Of a stretch of 11,514 nt of DNA, positions 1 to 7,200 are shown piece by piece. A program made the position numbers and the translations under genes. The notes under the pieces were generated by a model. The model was given only the letters and a program-made list of their open reading frames with translations, did no database searches and had not been told where the DNA came from. This DNA comes from Nitrospirota bacterium. Its GTDB lineage: Bacteria; Nitrospirota; Thermodesulfovibrionia; Thermodesulfovibrionales; JdFR-85. The DNA lies in contig JAADGU010000036.1 of the NCBI GenBank assembly GCA_013152195.1, forward strand, positions 881-12,394, in the 5' to 3' direction. Every line of letters begins with the position of its first letter. Positions within the stretch are counted from its first letter, which is position 1.

Positions 1-75
1 GCCTTCTTCCTCTCTTTCATCGTTAACCTCATTTCCGCCTCCTGTTTTTCCTTCCTTCAGGAGACTATTTTCCAT
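1..75 (-). CDS. Possible 5' end of an unidentified minus-strand gene (partial)
   Basis: On the minus strand an ATG at 75-73 opens a frame that stays open for 25 codons to the window edge. The translation is short, hydrophilic and rich in Glu, Lys and Gly (it begins MENSLLKEGK). Such acidic low-complexity starts occur in many proteins, for example GrpE, but 25 residues are too few to assign a family. The ribosome binding site is weak: AAGGA lies about 14 bases upstream of the ATG, and an in-frame TTG four codons earlier is an alternative start. The gene would be divergent from the outer-membrane protein gene at 285. It may not be a gene at all. Confidence 0.3.
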   Translation of the reverse strand, partial: MENSLLKEGKTGGGNEVNDEREEEG

Positions 76-150
76 CTCTTTTATCAAGATTCCTTTTTTG
101 AGGCAACGATACCCTTTCGTTTCGATTTTTTATGAGGCAATTCGGGGGGC

Positions 151-179
151 TTGACCTTTGCAGACAGTATCTTCATAAT
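151..179 (+). promoter_or_regulatory. Sigma-70-type promoter upstream of the beta-barrel gene
   Basis: TTGACC (151-156) and CATAAT (174-179) are separated by exactly 17 bases. Each hexamer matches the sigma-70 consensus at five of six positions. Transcription would start near 186, giving a leader of about 100 bases before the GTG at 285. The leader begins with a purine-rich run at 179-202. Confidence 0.5.
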
Positions 180-240
180 GGAGGGGAGGAGAGAAGAGAG
201 GCTGGGCAGTCAATAAAACCTGAATGCCAACTGTAAACAC

Positions 241-246
241 TATAAT
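241..246 (+). promoter_or_regulatory. Perfect -10 box (TATAAT) close to the beta-barrel gene
   Basis: A perfect TATAAT lies 39 bases before the GTG start of the beta-barrel gene. No good -35 hexamer is found at 15 to 19 bases upstream. It could be a second, activator-dependent promoter or a chance match. Confidence 0.3.
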
Positions 247-284
247 TAGTGGCTACCAGACTTTATGAAACAAGGAGGTGAGAA

Positions 285-1178
285 GTGAACAAAATCCGCC
301 GATATGTCTGTATTTTAAGCCTGTGTATACTGTGGGCTTTCTGTTCAAGTACAGCTTATGCACAGGATAATTACCAAACCGAGGTTTTGATCAATTATTA
401 CAGTTCTAAAGATGATGCTGACAATAAAACAAAAACATACGGAATCAAGACTACCACCCATTTTTCACGGGTAGAGACAACCGGACATCCTCTTGCCGAG
501 GCCGATTTTCTGGAACGAATCGGCAGTATCACATTATTTGCGGGGAAATGGGAACAGAAACTTGGTTCTACTGCAGAAGCAGATGGTCCTTTCTATGGAT
601 TACAGGCTATGTTCATGAAACCCGATTACCCACTCGTTCTTCAGGCACAATATATCAAGACAGATCTTGAATTTGACCAGCCACTGGATGGTGATATAAC
701 AAACAATAACTATGCTTTAAAAATTGGCTGGTTCTTCTCCAGAGGGCTGCTTGCATTTGCCGGGTATAGTTACAATGAGGCACGTATATCTTTATCTGGC
801 ATGCCGGAAATTACAAGGAAGGAAAATAATTATGCAATAGGCACTAAACTTGTTCAGGAGTTAGGAGATGATAGTGCCTTTAACCTTGAGGCCAGTGTTG
901 AACAGAGCCAATTCGAGGAAGATAACGAGGATGGGTCAAACACAATACTCGGGATTTCGGGTGATTATTATTTTACAAATCAAATAAGTGCGGGAGCAGA
1001 CTTCGAAATAAACAGTGGTGACGACAAGTATATTGAAGGCAAAACTATAGGAATAAACAGCAGGGTCTTTATAACTCATCAAATTTCATTTCGCCTTGAC
1101 TTTCAAAAGTTTCTGGCTGACAATAATGAAGGAAATGATGAAGATTCCTATAGTGCAACCGTTCTGGTACGTTTCTAA
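285..1178 (+). CDS. Outer-membrane beta-barrel (porin-like) protein
   Basis: 297 residues. The N-terminus is a classical Sec signal peptide: basic MNKIRR, a hydrophobic core at about residues 7-20, and an AYA cleavage site after residue 26. The mature part consists of alternating polar/hydrophobic strands with many Tyr, Phe, Asn and Asp residues, and ends in VLVRF with a C-terminal Phe. That ending is the usual beta-signal recognised by the BAM complex, so the protein should sit in the outer membrane as a barrel of perhaps 12 to 14 strands. The family and substrate cannot be named from sequence alone. The start is GTG at 285, fixed by an excellent Shine-Dalgarno sequence (AAGGAGGTG, 272-280). 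The three Cys residues in the signal region do not form a lipobox. It appears to be a single gene with its own promoter. Confidence 0.85.
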   Translation: MNKIRRYVCILSLCILWAFCSSTAYAQDNYQTEVLINYYSSKDDADNKTKTYGIKTTTHFSRVETTGHPLAEADFLERIGSITLFAGKWEQKLGSTAEADGPFYGLQAMFMKPDYPLVLQAQYIKTDLEFDQPLDGDITNNNYALKIGWFFSRGLLAFAGYSYNEARISLSGMPEITRKENNYAIGTKLVQELGDDSAFNLEASVEQSQFEEDNEDGSNTILGISGDYYFTNQISAGADFEINSGDDKYIEGKTIGINSRVFITHQISFRLDFQKFLADNNEGNDEDSYSATVLVRF

Positions 1179-1254
1179 ATTATTCATTCAAAATATTATA
1201 TAAGACTATCTTGAGTTTTGAACTTCAGGAGGACAGACTGACGGAAGGGGTAAG

Positions 1255-1290
1255 GTGTTGCTGAAAACGCATTTAAGTGATACGGTATGA
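1255..1290 (+). CDS. Possible 11-codon leader ORF coupled to the next gene
   Basis: GTG at 1255 opens an 11-codon frame ending in TGA at 1288-1290. That stop overlaps the ATG (1287-1289) of the DUF4145-like gene in an ATGA arrangement. GGAAGGGG at 1243-1250 could serve as its ribosome binding site. The downstream ATG has no convincing Shine-Dalgarno of its own, so reinitiation after this short frame could drive its translation. This is inferred from layout only; the peptide resembles nothing known to me. Confidence 0.25.
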   Translation: MLLKTHLSDTV

Positions 1291-1871
1291 AGATACTCCG
1301 GATTCAAACAGGTATATCCGTATTTGCCTTGCTTGTAATTGCAGTGCACCTTATCTGGCCATCCCTGGCTATTGACAGAATCACGTTGACTCTCCTGATA
1401 ATCGCTATAATCCCCTGGCTTGCTCCGCTGTTCAAATCTCTGGAGTTTCCAGGTGGATGGAAGATAGAGTTCCAGGATTTGTTAAAGGCTAAAGATAAAG
1501 CAGACAAGGCTGGCCTGTTAGCTCCTTCAAGCACAGTGGCCACAGCTCCTCAATATTCCTTTCAGGTCATTGCAGAAAATGACCCAAATTTAGCCCTGGC
1601 AGGACTCAGGATCGAGATTGAGAAGCGGTTGATTCAACTTGCAGAAGCAAAGGGAATACATGTTCAAAGTGCAAGCGTCATCAGGCTTATGAGATTGCTG
1701 GCTGAGCATGGCGTTCTGACAAAGCAAGAACACAGTGTTCTTGCTGATATGATTGGCTTATTAAGCTCGGCAGTTCATGGTGCAACAGTAGATGGACGCG
1801 CAGTCGACTGGGCCATGGAAGTAGGCCCCCGATTACTGAAGTCGCTGGACAATAAAATATCTGCAGAGTGA
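1287..1871 (+). CDS. Two-TM inner-membrane protein with DUF4145/HEPN-like cytosolic domain
   Basis: 194 residues. Two hydrophobic helices at about residues 8-27 and 31-50 form a hairpin that leaves the rest of the chain in the cytosol. A conserved-looking junction (SLEFPGGWKIEF, 51-62) leads into a polar linker at 65-100, then a helical domain at about 103-190. That domain runs from LRIEIEKRL through SAVHGATVDGRAVDW to MEVGPRLLKSL. A helical bundle with an (A/S)xxHG element near its end resembles DUF4145 and other HEPN-like domains, which occur in defence and stress proteins and are often RNA-associated. The RX4-6H motif of active HEPN ribonucleases is not visible, so an enzymatic role is not supported. 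In-frame upstream extension is blocked by a TGA at 1279-1281, so ATG 1287 is the earliest start. It is followed 60 bases later by arfB. The true function is unknown. Confidence 0.8.
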   Translation: MKILRIQTGISVFALLVIAVHLIWPSLAIDRITLTLLIIAIIPWLAPLFKSLEFPGGWKIEFQDLLKAKDKADKAGLLAPSSTVATAPQYSFQVIAENDPNLALAGLRIEIEKRLIQLAEAKGIHVQSASVIRLMRLLAEHGVLTKQEHSVLADMIGLLSSAVHGATVDGRAVDWAMEVGPRLLKSLDNKISAE

Positions 1872-1931
1872 AAAAACCACTGCTTCTTCCGTGCATAACA
1901 ATATTGGTTCAGTAAAGGGTAAAATAGATAC

Positions 1932-2354
1932 ATGATTCATATCACTGAAGGTATCTCTATTGACGAGAGCGAATTTCATCTGAAGTTCATCCGTGCTTCA
2001 GGGCCGGGCGGGCAAAAGGTTAACAAGACCGCTACAGCCGTACAACTTCGCTTTGATGTTAAAAACTCTTCTTTGCCCGTTGATGTTCGGGAGCGTCTTA
2101 TCCGACTTGCCGGAAGGAGGATTACCGCAGACGGCACCTTGGTTATTGATGCCCGGCGGTTCCGTTTACAGGAGCAGAACCGCCAGGACGCAATCAACAG
2201 ACTGGTTGAATTGATCCGTAAGGCAGCAGAGAGGCCAAAAGTCCGTCGCAAGACAGGACCAACGCTTCAATCAAAAAAGCGCCGTCTGGAGGCCAAGCAG
2301 CGCCGCAGCAAAAACAAACTCCTGAGAATGGCAGTTAGACGTTTCGAAGAATAG
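1932..2354 (+). CDS. arfB: ArfB (YaeJ) alternative ribosome-rescue peptidyl-tRNA hydrolase
   Basis: 140 residues, the usual length for ArfB. The release-factor-type GGQ motif is present (G26-G27-Q28) within SGPGGQKVNKTATAVQLRF, which is closely matched in this family. This loop reaches the peptidyl-transferase centre and hydrolyses peptidyl-tRNA. The C-terminal third, from about residue 105, is extremely basic (KVRRK, KKRRLEAKQRRSKNK). It is the tail that enters the empty mRNA channel of ribosomes stalled without a stop codon. Codon-recognition domains of RF1/RF2 are absent, which separates it from ordinary release factors. The ATG fits the family N-terminus, although the ribosome binding site is modest (AAGGG, 1915-1919, 12 bases away). 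It acts in the cytosol as a backup to trans-translation. Confidence 0.93.
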   Translation: MIHITEGISIDESEFHLKFIRASGPGGQKVNKTATAVQLRFDVKNSSLPVDVRERLIRLAGRRITADGTLVIDARRFRLQEQNRQDAINRLVELIRKAAERPKVRRKTGPTLQSKKRRLEAKQRRSKNKLLRMAVRRFEE

Positions 2355-2399
2355 CAGCACCGTTGTGCATGGCCAAAACCCACCCATGATGCATAAAAC

Positions 2400-2408
2400 T
2401 GATATAAT
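2400..2408 (+). promoter_or_regulatory. Extended -10 promoter for the TraR/DksA-type gene
   Basis: TG-A-TATAAT is a perfect extended -10 element. No recognisable -35 lies 17 bases upstream, which is common for promoters with an extended -10. Transcription would begin near 2415, giving a leader of about 40 bases. The surrounding CTGATATAATA is identical to that in front of ftsY (9493-9503). Confidence 0.5.
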
Positions 2409-2455
2409 AAAATATCCAGAAATTGCACCATACAAGTGAAAGACGAGGAGACCAT

Positions 2456-2809
2456 TTGAATAAATCCAGCATTGATATAGCTTCCTTCAGGGAAAAATTA
2501 CTTAAACTACGTAATGAACTGCAGGAGATAGAACAAATGGGCAATGAGGGGGCTCAAACTGTAGAGCTTGATCAGACCAGGGTTGGCCGTCTATCAAGAA
2601 TGGACGCTTTACAGGCACAAGCCATGTCCCTTGAGTCCAGGCGGCGGCGGAGCATTAAACTGCAACGTATAGATGCTGCACTGAAAAGAATTGATAAAGA
2701 CGAGTTCGGCTATTGCCTTCAATGCGGGGAAGAAATCGCACCTAAACGCCTGGATTTCGATCCAACATCTTTTTTGTGTATTTATTGTGCAAACAAGGCG
2801 ATGAAATAA
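2456..2809 (+). CDS. TraR/DksA-family C4 zinc-finger protein
   Basis: 117 residues from TTG at 2456. This start is chosen because GAGGAG (2445-2450) lies 5 bases before it; an earlier in-frame TTG at 2423 lacks a good ribosome binding site. The first 80 residues form a helical, coiled-coil-like region containing ELDQTRVGRLSRMDALQAQ. The C-terminus carries a zinc finger with Cys87-x2-Cys90 and Cys108-x2-Cys111, typical of TraR/DksA proteins. Full-length DksA (about 150 residues) inserts its coiled coil into the RNA polymerase secondary channel and works with ppGpp. This shorter protein belongs to a DksA-like group with the DQxRVGRLSRMDALQ signature, whose target is less well defined. Binding to RNA polymerase is plausible but inferred. 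It probably has its own promoter at 2400-2408. Confidence 0.88.
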   Translation: MNKSSIDIASFREKLLKLRNELQEIEQMGNEGAQTVELDQTRVGRLSRMDALQAQAMSLESRRRRSIKLQRIDAALKRIDKDEFGYCLQCGEEIAPKRLDFDPTSFLCIYCANKAMK

Positions 2810-2880
2810 TCTGTGGCCTTCCCGGGTTTGCAGGTGATGAGTGGATATGATTTAACACTGTTCGATTGAGTTACAACCCG

Positions 2881-2909
2881 TTGACTTTTAGTTTAAAGCC
2901 TGATACCAT
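2881..2909 (+). promoter_or_regulatory. Sigma-70-type promoter upstream of the HNH gene
   Basis: TTGACT (2881-2886) and TACCAT (2904-2909) are 17 bases apart, and TG at 2901-2902 adds an extended -10. Transcription would start near 2916, leaving a leader of about 85 bases before the ATG at 3001. The gene's ribosome binding site is AAGGAA at 2985-2990. Confidence 0.5.
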
Positions 2910-3000
2910 AAGCTTATGGAACAAAAACACGGAACAGGGCTTGACAGTCCTTTTTACCACATAATTTCCCCGGGCAATCAGGGAAAGGAAACAGATCGAA

Positions 3001-3336
3001 ATGCAAAGCAAACGAAATAAAGTATACAAAAAGCAAAGACCTGAAAAGATAAACAGCAACAAATCTGTTGCAGATATTGTCAGGGAATTAAAGGGGCAGA
3101 GTTCCCCTGTCAGTACTTACAGAGAACGTTCACTGAATATTCACGGGCTTATCTGTGCCAAATGTGCAAGAGAGTTTGATTACAAAGACAGGCATCTCCT
3201 GACCGTCCACCACAAGGATGGAAATCCCAGGAATAATCCACCAAATGGTTCTAACTGGGAAAATCTGTGCGTTTACTGTCATGAGGACGAACACTCCAGG
3301 GGACTGCTCGGCGATTATTTCACTGATAAAAAATAA
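3001..3336 (+). CDS. yajD: YajD-type HNH nuclease family protein
   Basis: 111 residues. The C-terminal part from about residue 40 matches the YajD pattern in order: YRERSLNIHG; a first CxxC (Cys52, Cys55); REFDYKDRHLLTVHHKDGN with the His70-His71 pair; NNPPNGSNWENLC; and a second CxxC (Cys90, Cys93) followed by HEDEH (94-98). The two CxxC pairs probably bind a structural zinc. The histidines and Asn85/Asn88 would form the beta-beta-alpha-metal HNH site that cleaves DNA in related enzymes. The first 38 residues are a lysine-rich extension not typical of the E. coli protein. The cellular role of YajD is not established, and nuclease activity is inferred from the motif. No partner gene is adjacent, which argues against a restriction-modification role. 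Confidence 0.87.
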   Translation: MQSKRNKVYKKQRPEKINSNKSVADIVRELKGQSSPVSTYRERSLNIHGLICAKCAREFDYKDRHLLTVHHKDGNPRNNPPNGSNWENLCVYCHEDEHSRGLLGDYFTDKK

Positions 3337-3382
3337 GGGCCTTTTACATGCGCGGAATACAGCAGCACAAGCTAAGCGCAAG

Positions 3383-3429
3383 CTGATTTATCCCCGGGGT
3401 CAGGTATGGAGAGCCCGGGGATAAATCAG
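3383..3429. terminator. Perfect 16-bp inverted repeat between convergent genes
   Basis: The arms at 3383-3398 and 3414-3429 are exact reverse complements (CTGATTTATCCCCGGG), with a 15-base loop. It sits between the ends of the HNH gene (plus) and cynS (minus), the normal place for a bidirectional terminator or 3'-end stabilising hairpin. Neither side carries a T tract, so simple intrinsic termination is not fully supported. An interspersed palindromic repeat is an alternative. Confidence 0.55.
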
Positions 3430-3505
3430 AGAACGATATTCGCCAGTTCCGGGTTATCTTTATGATTGACTTCAGGCCCTGTATGGATTCGTTATGCCCT
3501 GGATA

Positions 3506-3946
3506 TCACCACTTCCTGTAGGGCAGGAATTTCCCGGACATGGTGATTCTGACACGGTCTCCCTTTGGATCCTCTTCTCTGTCGATTTTCAGGGTAAAAT
3601 CGATAGCACTCATGATCCCGTCACCAAACTTTTCATGAACTACAGCCTTTATAGGCATTCCATATACCTGCATTATTTCGTAAAGACGGTAGATTAACGG
3701 ATCAGTTGGCACAACAGGACCTAATCCTTTTGTGGGACATTCTGTCAGCATTTCGGCAATGTCAGGATCGAGTCCCAATGCGGACACTATTTTGTCTGCC
3801 TCTTCCTGAGAAGCACTTGCCTGATGATAAAAAACCGCAGCGATCCAGACTTCGTCCCTACCAACTACCTTTCCCAGGGAAGAGAAGCTCAGGCCCTTTT
3901 CTTTTTTTGCAGCCAGGAGTTTTTTAGTAAGTTCTTCCGGTTCCAT
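3506..3946 (-). CDS. cynS: Cyanase (cyanate hydratase)
   Basis: 146 residues, close to the 156 of the E. coli enzyme. Cyanase converts cyanate and bicarbonate to carbamate and CO2; carbamate then decays to ammonia and CO2. It detoxifies cyanate and makes it usable as a nitrogen source. The N-terminal half is a helix-turn-helix-like fold that serves oligomerisation rather than DNA binding. The C-terminal half carries the catalytic region PLIYRLYEIMQVYG...HEKFGDGIMSAIDF. Arg87, Glu90 and Ser113 correspond to E. coli Arg96, Glu99 and Ser122, so the active site is complete; the enzyme is normally a homodecamer. The start at 3946 is set by an excellent AAAGGAGG five bases upstream and by homology. 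A 28-codon longer frame exists but is not used by the family. No carbonic anhydrase or cyanate transporter gene is adjacent. Confidence 0.96.
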   Translation of the reverse strand: MEPEELTKKLLAAKKEKGLSFSSLGKVVGRDEVWIAAVFYHQASASQEEADKIVSALGLDPDIAEMLTECPTKGLGPVVPTDPLIYRLYEIMQVYGMPIKAVVHEKFGDGIMSAIDFTLKIDREEDPKGDRVRITMSGKFLPYRKW

Positions 3947-3970
3947 CTGTGCCTCCTTTAAATTCAGTAA

Positions 3971-3976
3971 ATTATA
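3971..3976 (-). promoter_or_regulatory. -10 box of cynS
   Basis: On the minus strand a perfect TATAAT lies 24 bases before the cynS start codon. Transcription would begin near 3964, giving a leader of about 18 bases that contains the Shine-Dalgarno. There is no recognisable -35 hexamer. Instead an inverted repeat occupies that position, which suggests activator dependence. Confidence 0.5.
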
Positions 3977-3993
3977 CAACAATAATATCTGTA

Positions 3994-4017
3994 GCGGCAG
4001 GCCCATGCGTTTGCCGC
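3994..4017. promoter_or_regulatory. Inverted repeat, candidate activator site of cynS
   Basis: GCGGCA (3994-3999) and TGCCGC (4012-4017) are exact reverse complements separated by 12 bases. The centre lies about 41.5 bases upstream of the transcript start predicted from the cynS -10 box. That is the classical position of an activator touching RNA polymerase. The regulator is unknown; none is encoded nearby. Confidence 0.35.
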
Positions 4018-4152
4018 AACAACCCGTCACATGATGCGTATTGTCTTCAGATTATACCCTAAAACAATGCCTGCAGGGGACCCCGCCCTTTTAAAGAGCT
4101 ATTTTTCCTTGCCATTTTCACTTCTCCCCCTTAACTCTGCTTGAATGAATTC

Positions 4153-4181
4153 TTTACACTTACAGGTGCTTTCAGTAAAAA
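4153..4181 (+). promoter_or_regulatory. Candidate promoter of the two-gene unit 4232-9393
   Basis: TTTACA (4153-4158) and TAAAAA (4176-4181) are separated by 17 bases, matching the sigma-70 consensus at five and four of six positions. Transcription would begin near 4188, about 44 bases before the ATG. The 285-base region between cynS and this gene is where both divergent promoters must lie. Confidence 0.35.
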
Positions 4182-4231
4182 TAGTCTGGTCTTCCGGTTA
4201 ATTTATCCTGAATAAAGAGGAGGTTGTTTTT

Positions 4232-7200
4232 ATGTCATCACTTGATTTAACCAAAAACCTGTTAAATGCCAAAGCCGGTATCTCTAATGAATGGGGGAGT
4301 GCGGGTATCCAGGGAGAAGGCCTTGCTACGTTTAGAACAGAATTCAACCACGGGCTTAGATTAGACGCAGGTATTGGTGTACTGGCAAATCTCGATGCAA
4401 GTTTTCGCAAATATATTGCTGCTCATTTGATGGGTGAAGCACATGCGCAATTAAGAGTCACCGGACAGGTTCAGGTCCCCATGAATCTTTTTGAAGAGGT
4501 AGGCGTTGCGGTTCGCCTACAAGCAATTGCTGAAGCCGCAGCCGGGGTATCCCTGAATCTCGGGTTAAGCATAGGTGACTTCATCAAACTTGCTGAGAGT
4601 GACCCACAGCTGGAAGGTTTGCCGGCAAAGCTGTTCAGGGTGTTTATGGAAGAAGTAACGATTGGGGGTGGAGTATATGCAAAAGCTGCATTTTCGGCAA
4701 TGGCCTATGCAAACCTGGTAATTGCAGGCCGCCTTGTTAAAGGGAACGGTCCCGGGGAAGAACCCGGGTTCAACATCCTTGCTGAGGCTGGAGCAGGGTT
4801 GGAGGCCGGGGCTGGTTATCGCGTCTTTGCCAATATTGGAATCAATAACCCCAGACGACTTGCAGGACGCACCATTGATGTTGTTGTAGATGAGATGGTA
4901 GATGAAATCAGCAAGTTGATACCAGAGGATTCTACTGATAAACCTGAGCTGCTGAACGCCTTTCGAGTACCGGCAAAGATAGCATTACGGAATGCATATG
5001 AAATAGGTGAACTGATAGCTACCCGGGATATCCCGGCAAATGAAAGCGGAGCCCGGCAAATTGCTCTGCGATGTACGCAGGTAATCCTGGAGGAGAGCCA
5101 ACGATATCTTCTGGACAGGATAGCGTGTACCGGCATGAGAATACTCGAGGATAATATGAAGTCTTTTGCCGACGGTATAAGTGACACTGACTGGGAAGAA
5201 CTTGCAACTGAACGGCAAAATGTTGCAAATCGTTTGTTAGCCATCCCGAACGACCCGTTTCTGCCCGGTGAGGATAACAGGAGATACTGGAATGCGCTAT
5301 GTAACGATGTCCTAACACTGGTAATGAAAATATCGGAAGCATCTATCTCTGATGACCTGGGGAAATGGCTGCAGCCTGTTTCAATGTTGTGGTCAGCCAT
5401 ACAACTGTTGTTTATTGGTATGGAGAGGGTTACAGAGGCATCGGCTTCAGTGAATATTGTTGGGTGGAACAATCCAGAGAGTGTTCAGAAAGCCTTTTTT
5501 GGCGATCTGGAATCCCAGCCTCCGCAGAGCATCAAGTCGTATATTAACGCTCAGTTGGAGAATGGGGTCAACCACGATCTTAACAGGAGCGAATTAGCAC
5601 TTTTCTTATTAAAAGACGGTGTTATTAGAAATTTAGAAGCCCGGTTTCCTGATGTAAAGGTGTTTCTTGATATTTTCCGTCGTCCCCTCAGTCCGGTTGG
5701 GAGTGACACTGACATTGCAAAGCTGCTTCTTACCAGTCTTGGTGGAATACTCATTGACAGTGATGGCCAAGTGGATACAAAGGCCACCCTTGATGCCCTG
5801 CTAAACGGTCTGAAGACATTCCTGACTGACAAACTGGAAGGAGAACTTGTGCCGGTCGTAGATAATTATATTGGTGATCGGGGTGACCTTAGATTTTATT
5901 TTCATGAGGTTGTTTTGCCCTCCTTGCGCTTAACTACGGATGTGGTATTTACTCAGGTGCTTGAATGGGAAGAAGGTAATGTAGACGAGACAGCACTGAA
6001 AGAAATGCTTTCCACTGTGCTGATGATGTTATTTGGACGAAGCCTGGTAGTAACAACCGATGTGCTGACTGCTGCCGCTCAAAGCGAAATTCGAACTGAA
6101 TTTAACAAAGCAGCAGACGAGGCAGGTGATCAGGGAGGTTTGGTGGACACCTTGCTGCCCATACTGGAACCACTCGGCCTTTATACTGCATCAGATCGTG
6201 ATGAGGTTCTGGAGATCGTTCAGGACATTCTGGTGATAGGAGGCGACGTATTTGGTCCATTACCGGATCAGACCCGTGCCAGAGTGAGGGGGCTGCTTTA
6301 CGAAATTTTTGAGCCACTACCTCCTGATGGTCAGCATGATTTCATGGAAAATCTTGCCGATGCCCTTTTCATTCCCAACAGGGAGAGGGTTATGGGGCTG
6401 GCTGACGAACTGGTAGCGATAGCCGGTAATAACCTTCAGAATTTTATTGCCAGGGTTCTGCAACGGATTGCCGGAAAGATGCTTGAAGAACTCGATGAAC
6501 TGATTAAGGATATTGAGAAACAGGTAAAAAAATGGCTTTCAGAACTTGAGGAGGCGTTACAGCTATTACAACGGCAGGTGGCAGCCCTTTTACGGGAAAT
6601 AGCAGTGCTGATATCTGAGGTAGAGGAACTGTTCAACAGGGTAGCGGATGATTTTCAAGAGCTGCTTTCAATACTCGGCAATAATGCCAGCCGCAACAGG
6701 ATTCGAGACAAGATAGTCTCCTCCATGGTGAGTACCGCTGAAAACAGACTCAGAAGTAACCCGATATATAAAAACCTGTTACCAGGTCCTGCAAAAACTA
6801 TTGCGAAAACTACAATGGAAACCACTGTACGAGCTGGTATTGATAATGCCGTTACTAACACAATCTGGGGTGCTATCTGTGACCTGACCTGGGATCTTAA
6901 TGACTTCATTGAGGACGTGCGCGGGCTGAGTCCTCATCAAGGCCTGGCCAGTGGTATCAGTAACCTGCTGTTGAATCGTATTGACGACAGGCTTCGGAGC
7001 GTTTTTGGAGACAATCCGGGCATGGATATCAGTTTTGACGTTAGGTGGAGCGTCAGGGTTCCTTATTATGATATTCCAGCAGGCAAGTGGAAAAACAGGA
7101 CCTTAACTCACAGAGAATCGATCAATCTCGGACATGTAGAGCTGCCTTTGTCCACTGTTTTGTCTAATGTGCGATGGGTGATAGAACATACTGCTGCAGT

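Noticed and set aside
99..140. Direct repeat TGAGGCAA at 99-106 and 133-140
   Set aside because: Only eight bases with two copies; can arise by chance and has no matching context.
1920..1932. Possible leaderless start of arfB from TAAAAT at 1920-1925
   Set aside because: No acceptable -35 or extended -10, and AAGGG at 1915-1919 can act as a weak ribosome binding site.
2423..2455. Longer TTG start for the TraR/DksA-type protein
   Set aside because: There is no suitable ribosome binding site for 2423, whereas GAGGAG is correctly spaced for TTG 2456.
2936..2955. Small stem (AGGGCT/AGTCCT) followed by T residues, like an attenuator before the HNH gene
   Set aside because: The stem is six pairs including a G-U, and part of the T run is used in the stem; too weak to call a terminator.
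2941..2965. TTGACA followed by CATAAT upstream of the HNH gene
   Set aside because: The spacer is only 13 bases, too short for a sigma-70 promoter; the TTGACT-N17-TACCAT pair just upstream fits better.
3947..4030. 28-codon N-terminal extension of cynS
   Set aside because: It lacks a ribosome binding site, is not present in cyanases, and covers the predicted -10 box; the ATG at 3946 has an excellent Shine-Dalgarno.
4051..4056. Second minus-strand TATAAT upstream of cynS
   Set aside because: No -35 at 16-18 bases and no extended -10; the copy at 3971-3976 is better placed for the gene.
4816..5472. 218-codon open frame on the minus strand inside the giant gene
   Set aside because: It lies wholly opposite a 1421-codon plus-strand frame with a strong ribosome binding site; its translation is Ser-rich with no domain logic, typical of an antisense shadow.
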